This document shows, piece by piece, positions 37,230 through 49,016 of a stretch of 64,000 nucleotides of DNA; position 1 is the first letter of the stretch; the number at the start of each line of letters is the position of its first letter. Below the pieces are notes generated by a model. It saw only the letters and a list, made by a program, of their open reading frames with translations, ran no database searches and had not been told where the DNA came from. The position numbers and the translations under genes are program-made. Source of the DNA: Lota lota (Eukaryota > Chordata > Actinopteri > Gadiformes > Lotidae); assembly GCA_026745465.1 (NCBI GenBank), contig JACYXH010000473.1, positions 4,087,191 through 4,151,190 on the forward strand. The letters run 5' to 3'.

Positions 37230-39170
37230 AGTGAATAACACAAAGCCAAACACTGTGTTTAGCATACTGTGGTGCTCAATAATGTATCAGAGGCTTTTGG
37301 TGTTGTTCCTGACCTAGCTTCTCATCTCGCAATAAAATAGACCAATTTGTTCGTAATTCTAAAGTGATGATCTATCCAGTGTAATTGTGCATGTGTTTGT
37401 GTCTCTGCATGTCTGTGTGTCACACTGTGAATACAAATGTATACATCTATATTAACGGTACAAATGTCTACACGACGACATGGGTGTGTGTGTGTGTGTG
37501 TGTCTGTGTGTGTCGCCGCTCATTTGCCGGGGATCGGAGGTACAGTGTGGGTTAGTCTGTTCTTCCAGACATACCTGTCGGCTGCTATGACACCATTATC
37601 CTCGTAGGGGGAATGCAGGGCTTAGCGATGGCCCGTACAATGACCCATCATGCCGCACTCTGTGATATTTCATATTCATAAGCACATAACAACCTTACTA
37701 AGGCATTGCTTTCCACAACACACAGATGGGTTCACCTATAAAAAATATGGCTTTGTACCGAAAACAGAAGAATGGTAGGGGTTATGATCAGAGAGGTATT
37801 CATTCACAACCGTGCATGAATGTGTCAGTATGGGCCCATTACAACGGCACAGTGTAGCGTACATAAATGGTTCAGCATGTCCTTGATTTTGTAAATCACT
37901 TTGAAAGCAGAGTCTCAGGATCGTAGGGGTCGTAGCAAGAAACTCAAAGAAAAAAAGAGTGGTTGGAAAAAATAAAGAAACTGATGTGGCTGTTGAATAT
38001 CGTCTCTGAAAAGAGACGACGAAGCTGATGAGGAAGGGTTGTGATTTCCTGAACTCTGATCATTTAACTTAATGAGGACGACCGTTGATCAGTTGGTTAG
38101 CTACTTCATATAGAATTAACAGACTTTTCTGCATCCGCTACCCAGAATACAGCATCGGGATTAACGCGAGCTAATATGTCACTGTGTGCTACGCGTCATG
38201 TGTGTGTATACACGCACAAACACACATCAGGCATGTGTGTGTGACAACCGTGGGCCATACACAAAATATAACCTGATATTTACTTGTTAGCCCCGGTTCC
38301 TTCATAAGCCCTGTGTGGTATTTTTGTAACAGCCGGTGGAGATCCAGTCACGTGTCAAAACGGCCAACATTCATTATCGCTATATGTATGTGACATCACG
38401 TATCTGGCGAGGGATTCAAAGTTGAAGTGAAAGGAGTCATTTCATGGTATTAGGTTTTGTTGATGGAATTTTGGGTTTAGGTAGAGCATGGTTTTTATTC
38501 TAGCTGGGGTTTTTATTTACTTAAAATTAAATATATGCATGTACAAATACAACGTGATGGTCCATGTCTACAGAATCGAATGTAGGTTAGGTTGAGCAGA
38601 TCCCATGCTTATTCTTGTGAACTTGCAACTTCATTGAACACATAGTCACCAGCTGCAGGTATTGACTTGCCTCGTCTTTGTTCCTTATTGTAGCTTAGCC
38701 TGCACTGTGTAGCATTTCGTAAGTGCAGCCATAATTTTTATGTAAAAAAGTAAAGTAATTCAGCTGCTTAGTGTCTAAAGAATGAAAGCCAACCACAAAC
38801 GGCTCAATTCACCCAGGGCTTCGTTTTCTCTCTAACATAATTTTGGTCTGCTGAAATGACTTCAGTCGCAACACTGGCATTTTCAAATATCTATTATCTG
38901 TACATTGTGTACGCACACTTTTGAATTCACTTGCAAGTACTACCCACTCCTCTTCTATTCACTATTACAGCCATGCCTAAATGACAAGTGTCTGTTTGTT
39001 CCAATGCTACGCTCCTAATGACATTGAAAGCAGCTGTAATGGGTGATGGCACAGATCTTCTTTCTGGCGTTGCCTGTTTCTAACAGAAGGCATGAATTAG
39101 GAATAGAAATTTGGTCAACCCCCTATAGTGAGAAATGGTGGTTAGACTTCACACATTACCAGCTAGTGCT
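37230..39170. other. Unique intronic sequence
   Basis: A small (GT)n at 37483-37512 is the only tandem array. No coding frame or recognised element. Confidence 0.45.
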
Positions 39171-39173
39171 TTG

Positions 39174-39325
<152 letters not shown>

Positions 39326-39461
39326 GTCTCTCCCTCAAGTGCGTTCAGGAGACATGTTTTTAGCATTATGCGTGATTAGGATGTGTGACAGTATAATACC
39401 TACCCATGTGTGTGAGAAACGGAATCCAGAGCTCACACATGATTGATGCTCCCGGGGCCAG

Positions 39462-39463
<2 letters not shown>

Positions 39464-39492
<29 letters not shown>

Positions 39493-39681
39493 CGTGTGTG
39501 TGTGTGCGTGCGTTTGTGGGTGTGTATGTGTGTACGAATTACCAATGGGCATCTGTTCAAATGAAACTCTTAGCTTTATTACATTACATACTTTTTCAAT
39601 TGCGAATGTTATTCTACCCCTAAGAGTATGATTCTGGGCTGTGTGTGTGGGTCTGTGTGTGTGTGTGGGGGGGGGGGGGGG
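39464..39681. repeat. (GT)n arrays and poly-G (15 nt)
   Basis: GT run at 39464-39530, then GT leading into G15 at 39667-39681. Confidence 0.9.
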
Positions 39682-39764
39682 AGTTCTAATGCATATTAGA
39701 CCAATGTGTGTGTGTAATTTATAATGACAAGATATTTATGGCTTGTGTGTCCAACAGGGTTTTT

Positions 39765-39804
39765 GCTTGGCGTTTTGTGCTTGGCGTTTTGTGCTTGGCT
39801 TTGC
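39765..39804. repeat. 14-bp tandem repeat, nearly three copies
   Basis: GCTTGGCGTTTTGT at 39765-39778 and 39779-39792, with a partial third copy GCTTGGCTTTGC. Confidence 0.88.
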
Positions 39805-40043
39805 AGTCATGCTGGAAGGCGGTAATTTAGCTCTGGGGGAAAATGAGGTCAAGAGAGAAAGAGAGAGCTATTGAGGGGAGGGAGGCCACACCAGGAATGA
39901 AGTCATGGGGAATCAGTCTTTGTCTTCGACAACGGCACACGTATGGATTCAAAATCCATATGCATCATGTTGACAGCAATCGGCCTACAGAATATGCCAC
40001 CGTCCACTGAGCAAAGGCCGTCCCTCAGTAAACGGCCATGTCC

Positions 40044-40044
<1 letters not shown>

Positions 40045-40076
<32 letters not shown>
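40045..40076 (+). repeat. Poly-C tract (32 nt)
   Basis: Homopolymer C. Confidence 0.95.
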
Positions 40077-40077
<1 letters not shown>

Positions 40078-40245
40078 ATATGGATCTACTCTGGTCGGCT
40101 ATTACACAGACAGGTCATTCTTTATTTAGTCATTTCCTTCCCTGCTTGTCATTTTCATGATTAAAAAAATCTGTGCATATACAGCAGTGTATTCAGACAG
40201 ATGTTTGCAGTGTGTAGTGTAGTGTAGCCGTGTGAAGCATGCCTT

Positions 40246-40300
40246 TATGTATGTATGTACATATATATATATGTATGTATGTTTGTATGTATGTATGTAG
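40246..40300. repeat. (TATG)n with AT core
   Basis: ATGTATGTATGTACATATATATATATGTATG contains a short self-complementary centre. Confidence 0.85.
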
Positions 40301-40623
40301 TGAGGTGTAAGGTATATATGTAACATATAAGTTGTGAGGGACAGACACAAGCCGTGCTGCACACACACTGATCCACAGAAGGGCTTGAGATTATTCGTCA
40401 TCATTTATAGGAGTGTCACGGTGAATTGAACAAGGGGAGACACACTCAAGAGCAAAGTGTTTAACAGAGTCTATAAAGTAACAATCAAGAATAGTGTCCA
40501 CAGATCCAGCTATTTGCTTGTCGCTGGTGACAGGAAAAGAAGGGGGTTCAGGGGATGGTTGGGGGGTCAGATGAGGAGACATCTCTCTCTGGCGCTCTGT
40601 CTTCAACTCTACATCTTCTTTTC

Positions 40624-40628
<5 letters not shown>

Positions 40629-40671
<43 letters not shown>

Positions 40672-40735
40672 TTGTATGTGTGTGTGTGTATATGAGTGTG
40701 GTTGTGTGTACGTGTGTCTGTATGTGTGTGTTTGT
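40629..40735. repeat. (GT)n microsatellite
   Basis: Pure GT to 40670, then interrupted. Confidence 0.93.
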
Positions 40736-40993
40736 GTTACCTCACAGCCAAAGCCTCCGTAGCAAGATGCTGGCAAAACGGTACACAGCTTCTAAAGACA
40801 AAATAAAGAAGAAGAAAAAAGTTGTTTGACTAAGCAAATACTTTATACTTATACCATATAAGTTCCTCATCTGGCAATGTGAGCCAGAGGGCCTAGATGC
40901 TCCATTGTGACTGGTGGTAATTAGGTCCCTCTAGGCCAGGTAGTTACTTAACTACACAAAAGGTCAGAGCCTGCATACCTGGCAGGCAGTACA

Positions 40994-41177
<184 letters not shown>

Positions 41178-41179
41178 CC

Positions 41180-41740
41180 AATAAGGATTGGGTGGAATAC
41201 TATAGAGAGGTGTGTGTAGGGGTGGCAAGGTGGCCTCTGTAGGGCCAATTACACCATCTTCAGAGCCCCAGGATAGCATGGCGAGAGGGAGAGAGAGGAA
41301 GAGAGATGGTGAGGGAGTAGAGAGTTTGCCGCAAAAGAAACATGAAGGAGGTGAGAGACGAGATAGGAACAAGGGAGAGAGATGGATGGGAGGAGAAAAC
41401 AAATGAAAGGTTTATCTGAGGGTAGATGGGGAGTGCATGGGATAAGCGGAGTATGAAATGGGGAGGGGGGGTCTATAAACAAAGAAAGTGTGGAAAGAAA
41501 AATGCTCGTAAGAGAGAAAACGACGACAGTGAGGCCAGCGCTGAGAGAAGAGAGACCAAAGACAAAATGGGTCCAACGAAAAAGGTGAGCTGAAGATGGA
41601 AAAGGAAGTGATTCCACGAAAGGCACGCTGAAAAGAGATGGAAGGAGAGAGGGAGAGAGAGAGAAAGAGCGGATGAACCTGGAGCATCGGCACAGCATCG
41701 GCACAGTGTAGAGCGCAGTGACCCCAGTCAAGACACAATA
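41180..41740. other. Purine-rich intronic sequence
   Basis: GA/GGA-rich throughout. It gives a 160-codon minus-strand frame of Ser/Leu/Pro composition, rejected as a gene. AGCATCGGCAC is directly repeated near 41682-41704. Confidence 0.7.
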
Positions 41741-41889
41741 TCTATCTGTCTACCTTTTATCAGCTCAACTGGATACAGCCCCAGGGGCCCTAAGGGCAGT
41801 CATGTACGACTTCTAAGGGCCTGACGTGTCTCTCCCCTAAAGCAGCCAGAGGCTTCCTTTAATGTGTATGATCAGTCCATCATGTCAGC

Positions 41890-42130
41890 CATCTCTTTGT
41901 TCTCTCTGTTCTCTCTCTCCCTCTCTCTGTTCTCTCTCTCCCTCTCTCCTTCTCTCTCTCTCTGCCCATATTTGTCCATCTATCACTGGTTTCACTCTCT
42001 CTTGTTCTAGCTCTGTCTCTCTGTCTCTGTCTCTTTGCCTGTCTTTTGCTCTTGGCCTATTTTGCCTGTGCTGTCTATCACTCCTATTCGATATCGACAT
42101 AACAGTCCTCTCCTTTCTCTTTCTTTACTA
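41890..42130. repeat. Pyrimidine-rich imperfect tandem repeat
   Basis: Units of TGTTCTCTCTCTCCCTCTC recur at 41918-41960 within a CT-rich block. Confidence 0.75.
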
Positions 42131-42219
42131 ATAGCCCCCCACACTCTCCTTAATAGTCTTACAGCTTGGTAATATTCACCACACAAATTACAGGGAGGGC
42201 TTAACATAGAAGGGGGTGG

Positions 42220-42327
42220 GAGTGTGTGTGGGTGTGTGCATTTTTGTGTGTGTGGGTGTGTGCGGCATCATCTGGCAAAGGGGGCTATGCGTCACACTAA
42301 ATGACACGAGCTGCTGTCCCAAATGCC

Positions 42328-42364
<37 letters not shown>

Positions 42365-42550
42365 ACACGGACACACATATTTCGAAACACTTTGCTGCAC
42401 ACACATATACAGATTTGTCCCCTCCTCCTGATGGCAAGGTGAAGGAATTACGCTCATCAAAGGGCCAGCGGTGCCTGGAGCTTTCCATTAACCTTCTACA
42501 ACACTGCTTAATGGTGCAAAGACACTGACAACAGCCCAAACACACAGACA

Positions 42551-42585
<35 letters not shown>

Positions 42586-42769
42586 CACACAGCCATACAC
42601 ATGTGCATACTCTGTTAGCTGAGAAACCAAAACCCCCATACACACACACACACATGCGAAGATTGACTCAAATGCAGATGGATACAGATACACACACCAC
42701 ATTTGAGAATGGGATTACAAACAGGCATGGCCAGTGATTATCGCAGTTGGATATGTCGCACACACACAA

Positions 42770-42800
<31 letters not shown>

Positions 42801-43015
42801 ATCAACTGGTCATATTTAGACACACATTCTTAAACACACACACACACGTACATACAATCACAGTCATATTTAGACATATACTTAAACACACGTACACACA
42901 CACACACACACACAAACACACACTCAAAGACACCATCGCCCGGTCATATACAGACACACTGAAACACACCATTGCATGATAAACGCACACGAACACACAC
43001 ACACACACACACAAT
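42220..43015. repeat. GT/CA clusters
   Basis: CA-rich arrays at 42330-42370, 42540-42590, 42765-42800, 42835-42850, 42890-42925 and 42990-43015. The sequence CAGTCATATTTAGACA.. recurs with variation (42808, 42860), which points to a longer repeating unit. Confidence 0.85.
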
Positions 43016-43208
43016 ACCAAATTACTGTTTCTTTCATTGGCTGACAGCTGAGCACGTGCGACAGGTGACATTAAAGGAAATTAAATCTCTGTGTGGAACG
43101 GGCCGGCCCATCTCACCCCCTGTCATAATACTTCCATTTGCACACCTCCCTTCACCTCACCAGTTGGAAATTGAGGGCTTTGTGGTGCAGAACGTCATCA
43201 AAGAGATG

Positions 43209-43230
43209 CCCCCCCCCCCCCCCCCCCCCC
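43209..43230 (+). repeat. Poly-C tract (22 nt)
   Basis: Homopolymer C. Confidence 0.95.
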
Positions 43231-43239
43231 ATCCCCCGA

Positions 43240-43640
43240 CCATCCCACCACCCCCTATGATAATCCCTCTGCAAACCAAGGCTTTCCTCTATTAGCCCAT
43301 GCAAACCTGTAATACAGTCCCACACAAGTACATACGCATGCATGTGGTGCACTTGCGGTGCATGTTCACCGAACATACTTTGAGGAGGACGCTCAGTGGG
43401 TACACGTTGTATTGCTTGCAAGCAATGCACCACGCAACTTCAATCTTTTCTTTATACATTCTCTTTGACCATGATATTCGTATGACATAGTCCTTGACAA
43501 AATTCCCCTCACATTTTTTAGGAATCTAATTTTAAAAAGAGAAATTATGGAGGGTTTTTTCATGAACTAAAAGACTTTCAAACGACAAGGGACATAGAAG
43601 GAGAAAAAGATGTGCGCAGTGAAAAACAAGAATCCCCACC
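43240..43640. other. Unique intronic sequence
   Basis: No gene or repeat recognised. Confidence 0.45.
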
Positions 43641-43890
43641 CAGCCCCCATCCAGTTGAAATAATTAAGTCTCATTCATCGCCGAAATCCGGTTGCTGGAA
43701 AACCCCAAAGAAAGAGCTGCTGTATAGTTTCACTGCAGGCTGATAATTGACTTCCTGGTAAAAGGAGAGAAAGAGAGCGCCACTCTTTTCCCCTGTTTTG
43801 ACGTCGGAAGCAGGGCTTTTCTCCCACAGGCTTTAATCAGATCAAACATGTCCTGTCAGATAAAGATGGCTAATTAATCAGGGGAGGGAA
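43640..43890. promoter_or_regulatory. Candidate conserved regulatory stretch
   Basis: Non-repetitive sequence with TGAAATAATTAAGTC, GCTGATAATTGAC, GGCTTTAATCAGATCAAACATG, CAGATAAAG and GCTAATTAATCAG. This is a cluster of homeodomain-, GATA- and TCF/LEF-like words. It has no coding frame, and its end abuts a 19-nt poly-C tract. Confidence 0.3.
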
Positions 43891-43894
43891 CCAA

Positions 43895-43913
43895 CCCCCC
43901 CCCCCCCCCCCCC
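43895..43913 (+). repeat. Poly-C tract (19 nt)
   Basis: C19 followed by ACCCC units. Confidence 0.95.
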
Positions 43914-43929
43914 ACCCCACCCCACCCCC

Positions 43930-46010
43930 TCGCCTCTGACAGGCGGCGAGCAGATCAGTTTGGTTGAGGCACTTCCTCCTCGTCTTCCTGTCTGTCTTCC
44001 AAGTGCTAAACAAGACGGGTGTGGCCTCTGGCAAGTTGAAGTCGTTTTCACATTTCTCTAACTCATTGGCTTACAGACGGGTAGAGGCTGGGAGTCTTTT
44101 CAGCCTCGCCCAAGGAGCCAAGGAGACATGTGTGTTTAAACCTAAATCTTGTAGGGAGAGAAACAAAACCCCACTGACACTGGCTAATACTTTTGTAGAT
44201 GTGTCATTCGAAACGTGGCAATGTAGACCGATTGACGAAGGTGATTTAAATCAAGGCAAATTAAACATATAAATTAGTGCTATTTGTTGCAACGGCATGT
44301 AAACCGAAGTTAATTGGCGTATTGATCATGTGGTTAGCTTTAGCCTCTGTTCTTGCTCAGGTGTTAAATTGCCAATGTGTGTTGCTTGTAAAGCTATCCT
44401 CTAAAGCTTAGTTGTTCTAGAGATGTACGGCCGGTAATTTAACGCAACATTATGGCATCATGTTTTCATGCTTTTATAGCGAGAGTATTTTGTCCTGCTC
44501 CGTCTTCATGGCTGTTTGAATTGGCGTGAGGACTCCGGGCGGACCCAGCACTTTATGATGGGAGCCTCCCCAAAGCATCCGTCACCAACCACATGATGGA
44601 TTGTCCTTGATAATGGACCACAGTTCCAGTTAAACTCTTTCCACACAGATTGTTAATGTTGATCTTAGGGACCACTCCCAAAGGCTGTCTCAATCAGACA
44701 AATCATTGAACTAAACTCGCTGTGATCGCTTCCCAGCCCAGGTGGTTCCTTCTGCTTCATGGATTATTGATCTGAATGTGATAACAAAACACTCTGCTGC
44801 ACAGAATCCTTTGCTGTCCTGATACAAGTGTCATCTTCTGGTATCCAGGAGAATCCAGGTTTGTGACCGAGACAGATTGCATCTCACCTTCATCAGCTTG
44901 CTTCCAAACCTTTGATGCCTGGATTTTGCTTCTCTGGTCAATATGTGAATATTAGTACCACAGCAGACAACAGCAATACAAGCATAGACCCGTTTTACAG
45001 TGATTCCATGACACCTGGTTTCAATCAAAACACTTGGCCTCCATCCTGCATTCACGTAAATACTACATACATCACCTTGGTCATGCAGCGATCATATGGT
45101 TTTAGTTATTGGGATACTAAGACACTGTGAAAATACCTTTAAAATGTGCATGTATTTTCAGCTGTCTGCGGTTGCATGAGCCATTTAAATGCCAGGGCTG
45201 AACAGTGTAGATGGTATCATTAGTGAGAATATAGGTGGTAGCACGCCTCAAAGTTTAGGGTCAGTTCAACTCTGAGGCAGTGAAGGAAACACATTCAAAT
45301 TAGTTTTGTATTTCCTAGAAACCAACACTCTTTGGTTATTGTATATTTATCATTGTGTTATTGTAGAATATGCCTTGGTGGTAGACACACTGCTCCATAG
45401 CAAGTAGCACCTAGCGAGTAGCAGAACACAGTGCTGTGCTATCGATTTTCCTGAAAGCAAGCCTGAGTTACAAGGTCAGCTAGAGGTACAGTAGCCCTGC
45501 AGGGTGTACGCATTTCGTTTGTAGCGATCAAGTGTCCTGCTGAAGGACACCTTATAAGGGCAGATACTCAGGCCAGATAAGGGCAAACAGCAGAGCTCTG
45601 CTTGAAGGATTGCACCACTAGTCAACTCCCTTGGCTGCTCTGCCTCCAAAACCAATAACTGGTAATTAGTTCACTTGATTTACTTTAACAGAACAATACT
45701 ATACTACACAATGTATAAATTCCTGGAACTGATTGGCTTGATTTAGGATTCAGCTTGGAAACGGAAAAATGGGACTGAGTTGCATCGCTTGGCTAGATGT
45801 ATATGTATATGTAATATTTTATTTCCCCCCCGGGATGGTCCTCCAGCTCTTAAAGGTAAGGCTGTGGCTGGTGGGTTGAACTGCAGTACACAGTCCCAGG
45901 TGGAGGCAGTGAACAGCTGGGAGGAAATGTGATGGATGGGAGCTGGTGGCTTGCCAGTCCCTGGCTGGTGGTCTGACTCAATAGTTAACTTGGTGACTCG
46001 TGTTCAGCTT
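43930..46010. other. Unique intronic sequence
   Basis: The largest region nearly free of simple repeats close to the exon. Frames at 43964-44272 and 44912-45130 lack domain features. 45480-45580 (CCCTGCAGGGTGTACGCATTTCG...) may be an old repeat fragment. Confidence 0.45.
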
Positions 46011-46012
46011 TG

Positions 46013-46150
46013 AATGATGGATGGATGAATGAATGGGTGCTTTGATTGATGAGGCGATAGGTCTGATGGCTTGTTTTGATGGATGGATGGATGAATGGCT
46101 GGACGGATGGATTGATGGATGATTGGATGATTGGATGAACGGATGGATTC
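46013..46150. repeat. (GATG)n-type degenerate array
   Basis: GGATGGATGAATGAATG-type tetranucleotides with interruptions, about 580 bp upstream of the first RRM2 exon. Confidence 0.85.
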
Positions 46151-46689
46151 ATGCACGGAACAATTAATCAGTGGCTCGATAACTTGCTGGCCACATACAT
46201 CGCCTGGCTGTAATGCCTCTTCAGTTGGCCGGCCGTTTGCGTGGGCTGGCTGCTCTGCTTTCACCACTAGCTGGTGCACTTTAAAGTTCACCGGGCCCCC
46301 TGCCTTCCTCTGGCCAGCCCCACCACCAGCTGCCCTGCCTCAGCTTGCTTGCAGCAAGGCCCCTGGGCGCAACACAGAGGACTTCTGTCACATGCTTTCC
46401 AATGTACTGTCACCCGGTGCTTACAACCGTACAACACACACCCACAAATATAACTCCACAACCCCCCTGACATTGGTAGAAAGTAAATGCCCAGGGAATG
46501 GCTTCAAACTAAAAAAAGGTCTAGGTATTACACAAATGCTGGCTTTCAGACATGAACAAGGCAGTGAGTGCAAGTGATACATATTCTATCATTTGCATGT
46601 AGATATACTTATGGTGTAGGAGTTGGACTTCCACTTTGACATCTATGGCTTACAAGCCAGGACAACACATCATCGTCATTCCCGCACCT

Positions 46690-46726
46690 CACCACGATCT
46701 CTTCTCCTTGTGACCCACAGCAACAG
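46690..46726 (+). promoter_or_regulatory. 3' splice site with a second AG 6 nt downstream
   Basis: A pyrimidine-rich run (CTCTTCTCCTTGTGACCCACAG) ends at the AG of 46719-46720. A second AG follows at 46725-46726 (CAACAG). Use of the second site would remove the two Gln codons at the start of the exon and keep the frame. Confidence 0.6.
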
Positions 46727-46878
46727 GAGCAGGACCCCACCAACCTGTACATCTCCAACCTGCCGGTGTCCATGGATGAGCAGGAGCTGGAGAACATGCT
46801 GAAGCCCCTGGGCCACGTCATCTCCACGCGGATCCTGAGGGACGCCAATGGGGTCAGCCGGGGCGTGGGCTTCGCCAG
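46721..46878 (+). CDS. rbms3: rbms3 internal exon, first part of RRM2
   Basis: This 158-bp exon encodes 52 codons plus two bases. RBMS proteins bind single-stranded DNA and A/U-rich RNA through two RRMs; RBMS3 is a mainly cytoplasmic RNA-binding regulator of mRNA stability. The translation starts QQEQDPTN, which in the family is the linker between RRM1 and RRM2. RNP2 (LYISNL) lies at 46745-46762, helix 1 follows ([10 protein letters not shown]), then the beta-2/beta-3 stretch ([16 protein letters not shown]). RNP1 (RGVGFARM) begins at 46859 and is completed by the next exon. DANGVSRG and GHVISTR match RBMS3; RBMS1 has DSSGTSRG and GQVISTR as I recall them. The exon starts after a CCCACAG acceptor and ends AG before a GTACGG donor, phase 2. 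Reading on into the intron meets a stop within a few codons, which confirms the border. Odd point: Leu occupies the position normally held by Phe in KPFG. RBMS1 or RBMS2 are less likely alternatives. Confidence 0.94.
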
Positions 46879-46884
46879 GTACGG
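46879..46884 (+). promoter_or_regulatory. 5' splice site of the first RRM2 exon (weak GTACGG)
   Basis: The exon ends ...GCCAG followed by GTACGG. The +4 C and +6 G depart from the GTRAGT consensus, so this donor is weaker than the GTAGGT donor at 53231. It is the only donor that keeps the RNP1 frame with the next exon. Confidence 0.85.
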
Positions 46885-47042
46885 ATAACGCCGACACGTA
46901 GCTGGTGGTGGTGGGAATGGAGGGTGTAAGGGTTTGATTCTGTGATCCTGAGGAGCCTACTTTGGAATCAGGATCCAAAGGGCCTGGTTCTAGCCTCCTA
47001 GCACTCCTTACTGCCTGGTGCTGTGATGCCATGCCCTGCTCA

Positions 47043-47073
47043 AGGTGCCTAGGGGTATCTAGGGGTTGCGTGG
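47043..47073 (+). repeat. 31-bp direct repeat, copy 1
   Basis: AGGTGCCTAGGGGTATCTAG continuing to GCGTGG is identical to the copy at 47255-47285. It lies 165 bp downstream of the exon donor. Confidence 0.9.
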
Positions 47074-47254
47074 GTGTTTTGTAGAGATCCAACTTTTCCA
47101 CGCTTTTATATTATTGAATTGTATGTCACTCAACATAAAACGTGTTTGCATAAGTAAGCGTACGTTTGTTGTTAGGAAAGAGAATGACAATTACCACTGT
47201 CGGACGATACAACACACAAATAACCATACATGCACATGCTCTGTGCTCATGCCT

Positions 47255-47285
47255 AGGTGCCTAGGGGTATCTAGGGGTTGCGTGG
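47255..47285 (+). repeat. 31-bp direct repeat, copy 2
   Basis: Identical over 31 bp to 47043-47073, with a period of 212 bp. Both copies follow TGCTCA within a few bases. Confidence 0.9.
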
Positions 47286-47608
47286 TTGCAATAACATTCA
47301 CACACACATACACACACAAGTCATCGTATCGGTGCGCACACACCGACATCGTTGCACTCTTTCCACCCTTGCTCCTCCTATCACCGCACTGTTTACTTCT
47401 TCCCTTGGAAAAGTTTCCGCCGGAGCTCGTTAATCCTGTAAAGTCATAAGACGTCCTTGTCCGCGACAGCAGGCTCTGCCCTGGCTCCCATCCGTCCTGC
47501 CACCCACCCGGAGGACTACACTGACCGCCACCGTAGCGCCATCTTGCCGCCTTTCTTATTTATTTCCCCGCTCTCTTAATCACCTGATTCTGGCACCACG
47601 CCGGAATA

Positions 47609-47619
47609 CCCCCCCCCCC

Positions 47620-47652
<33 letters not shown>

Positions 47653-47685
47653 ACACACACACACACACATACACACACACACAAA
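47609..47685. repeat. Poly-C (12 nt) and (CA)n
   Basis: C12 followed by CA with two ATA interruptions. Confidence 0.9.
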
Positions 47686-48003
47686 AAGAAAAACGAGCTC
47701 GTATTCCTTGCTCTATTACTGGAGGTTAGAACAAAACTGATGAGCACAAAAAACACATGAAACCCACATATTCATCACAAGTGGTCTTGGGCTAATACAC
47801 ACACGCACACACACGCACACAGGCAAACCATGCACACGCATACATGAAGACAAAGGTAGCAGGTGTTCTTAGAAGTGCATACCCCCAGCCATGCACGTGC
47901 ACACTCCTATGTGAATCTACACGAAGCCATGCGTCTGTCCGGGCTTGTCCAACTGAAGCACAATGTACATCTCTAATGGTTCCCTACTTCGGTTGACATT
48001 GGA

Positions 48004-48005
<2 letters not shown>

Positions 48006-48050
<45 letters not shown>
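48006..48050. repeat. (CA)n microsatellite
   Basis: Perfect CA run. Confidence 0.94.
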
Positions 48051-48052
<2 letters not shown>

Positions 48053-48624
48053 GCCACCTGCTCCGGCAGCCCACAGCGGGAGGAAGAGAAGCCAAGATGT
48101 GATGAAGAAGAGAGAAATGTTAAGGGAAATGGGGACCGCAGTGTGAAACAATGACTATGGTAAGGGTAGAACTAATCATAGAGGTCATTAGAGGCAGGGG
48201 GGGGGACATACTGTAATGTCTAGCCGTGTGCACGTAGACGTGCGGGAGGAGTGCGAAATTGAGAGAGGGTGAGGGTGCGAAGATGATTGACATGGGAAGA
48301 GCTTACCGATTTAGGGAAAGAAACAACATGAGAGAGAGAGTCCCAAAGAAGAGAAGACAAAGAAAAGAATGGAAAAAAATACATGATTGGGTCTATGTGC
48401 GGAGCGACAGACAGAGAGAGAGACAGGAAGAGGGAGAGACGGAGTGTGAGCGAGAGACAAACAGCTGCTGAGGGCTGGGCCATGAGGGGCGTTAGAGAGA
48501 GTAAACTAAGCTAAGTGTTTGTGGACTGATCCATTACTGTTATCAGAGCCCATTACTCCAGCCCCAGCACTAATCACTGCAGACAGCTGCACCTGATGCC
48601 ATTAACTAGCAGCACCCAGAGACA

Positions 48625-48865
48625 GGCTGGCTGGATACAGGCTGCATGGGTGGGTGGCTGGCTGGGTGGCATACTGGCTGGCTTGGTGGCTGGCTGGGTG
48701 GGTAGCAGACTGGCTGGCTGGGTGGCTGACTGTTCTACAGGCTGTACCAGTTAGTACAGGCTGGTTGTTAACTGCTGGAACAGCTGGTTCATTGCCTGGC
48801 TGGCTGGCTTATTGACTGGTTGAATGGCCTGCAGATTGCCTGGCTGGCTGGCGGACAAGTTGAAT
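48625..48865. repeat. GGCTGGCTGGGTGGC-type minisatellite
   Basis: GGCTGGCTGGGTGGC and variants recur about ten times, G-rich on the + (transcribed RNA) strand. Confidence 0.85.
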
Positions 48866-49016
48866 GATTGACAGGTTGGCAGTTCTGACTGAAGGACTCA
48901 ATACTTAACCATGTGACAGACAATCTGCATAATGATTGGCTGATATATGGCGTTGTGTATAGCAGACTATAGTGAATTGTGAGACGTCTAAATCAAAGAC
49001 TGTCTACCTTATTAAT
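48866..49016 (+). repeat. Diverged duplicated segment, copy A
   Basis: Shares with 49584-49735, in the same order, GACAGGTTGGCAG(G)TCTGA, GTGACAGAC, TGGCTGATATAT, AGTGAA and GGCTGTCTRCCTTA-like blocks. Confidence 0.75.

Noticed and set aside
41249..41738. 160- and 108-codon minus-strand frames
   Set aside because: Pyrimidine-rich complement of a purine block; Ser/Leu/Pro composition in two overlapping frames.
44912..45130. 72-codon plus-strand frame and overlapping minus-strand frame
   Set aside because: Both strands are open at similar length, with no domain and no splice evidence.
46609..47101. Minus-strand frames of 79 and 141 codons over the exon
   Set aside because: They are antisense shadows of the rbms3 exon, whose + strand frame matches RRM2.
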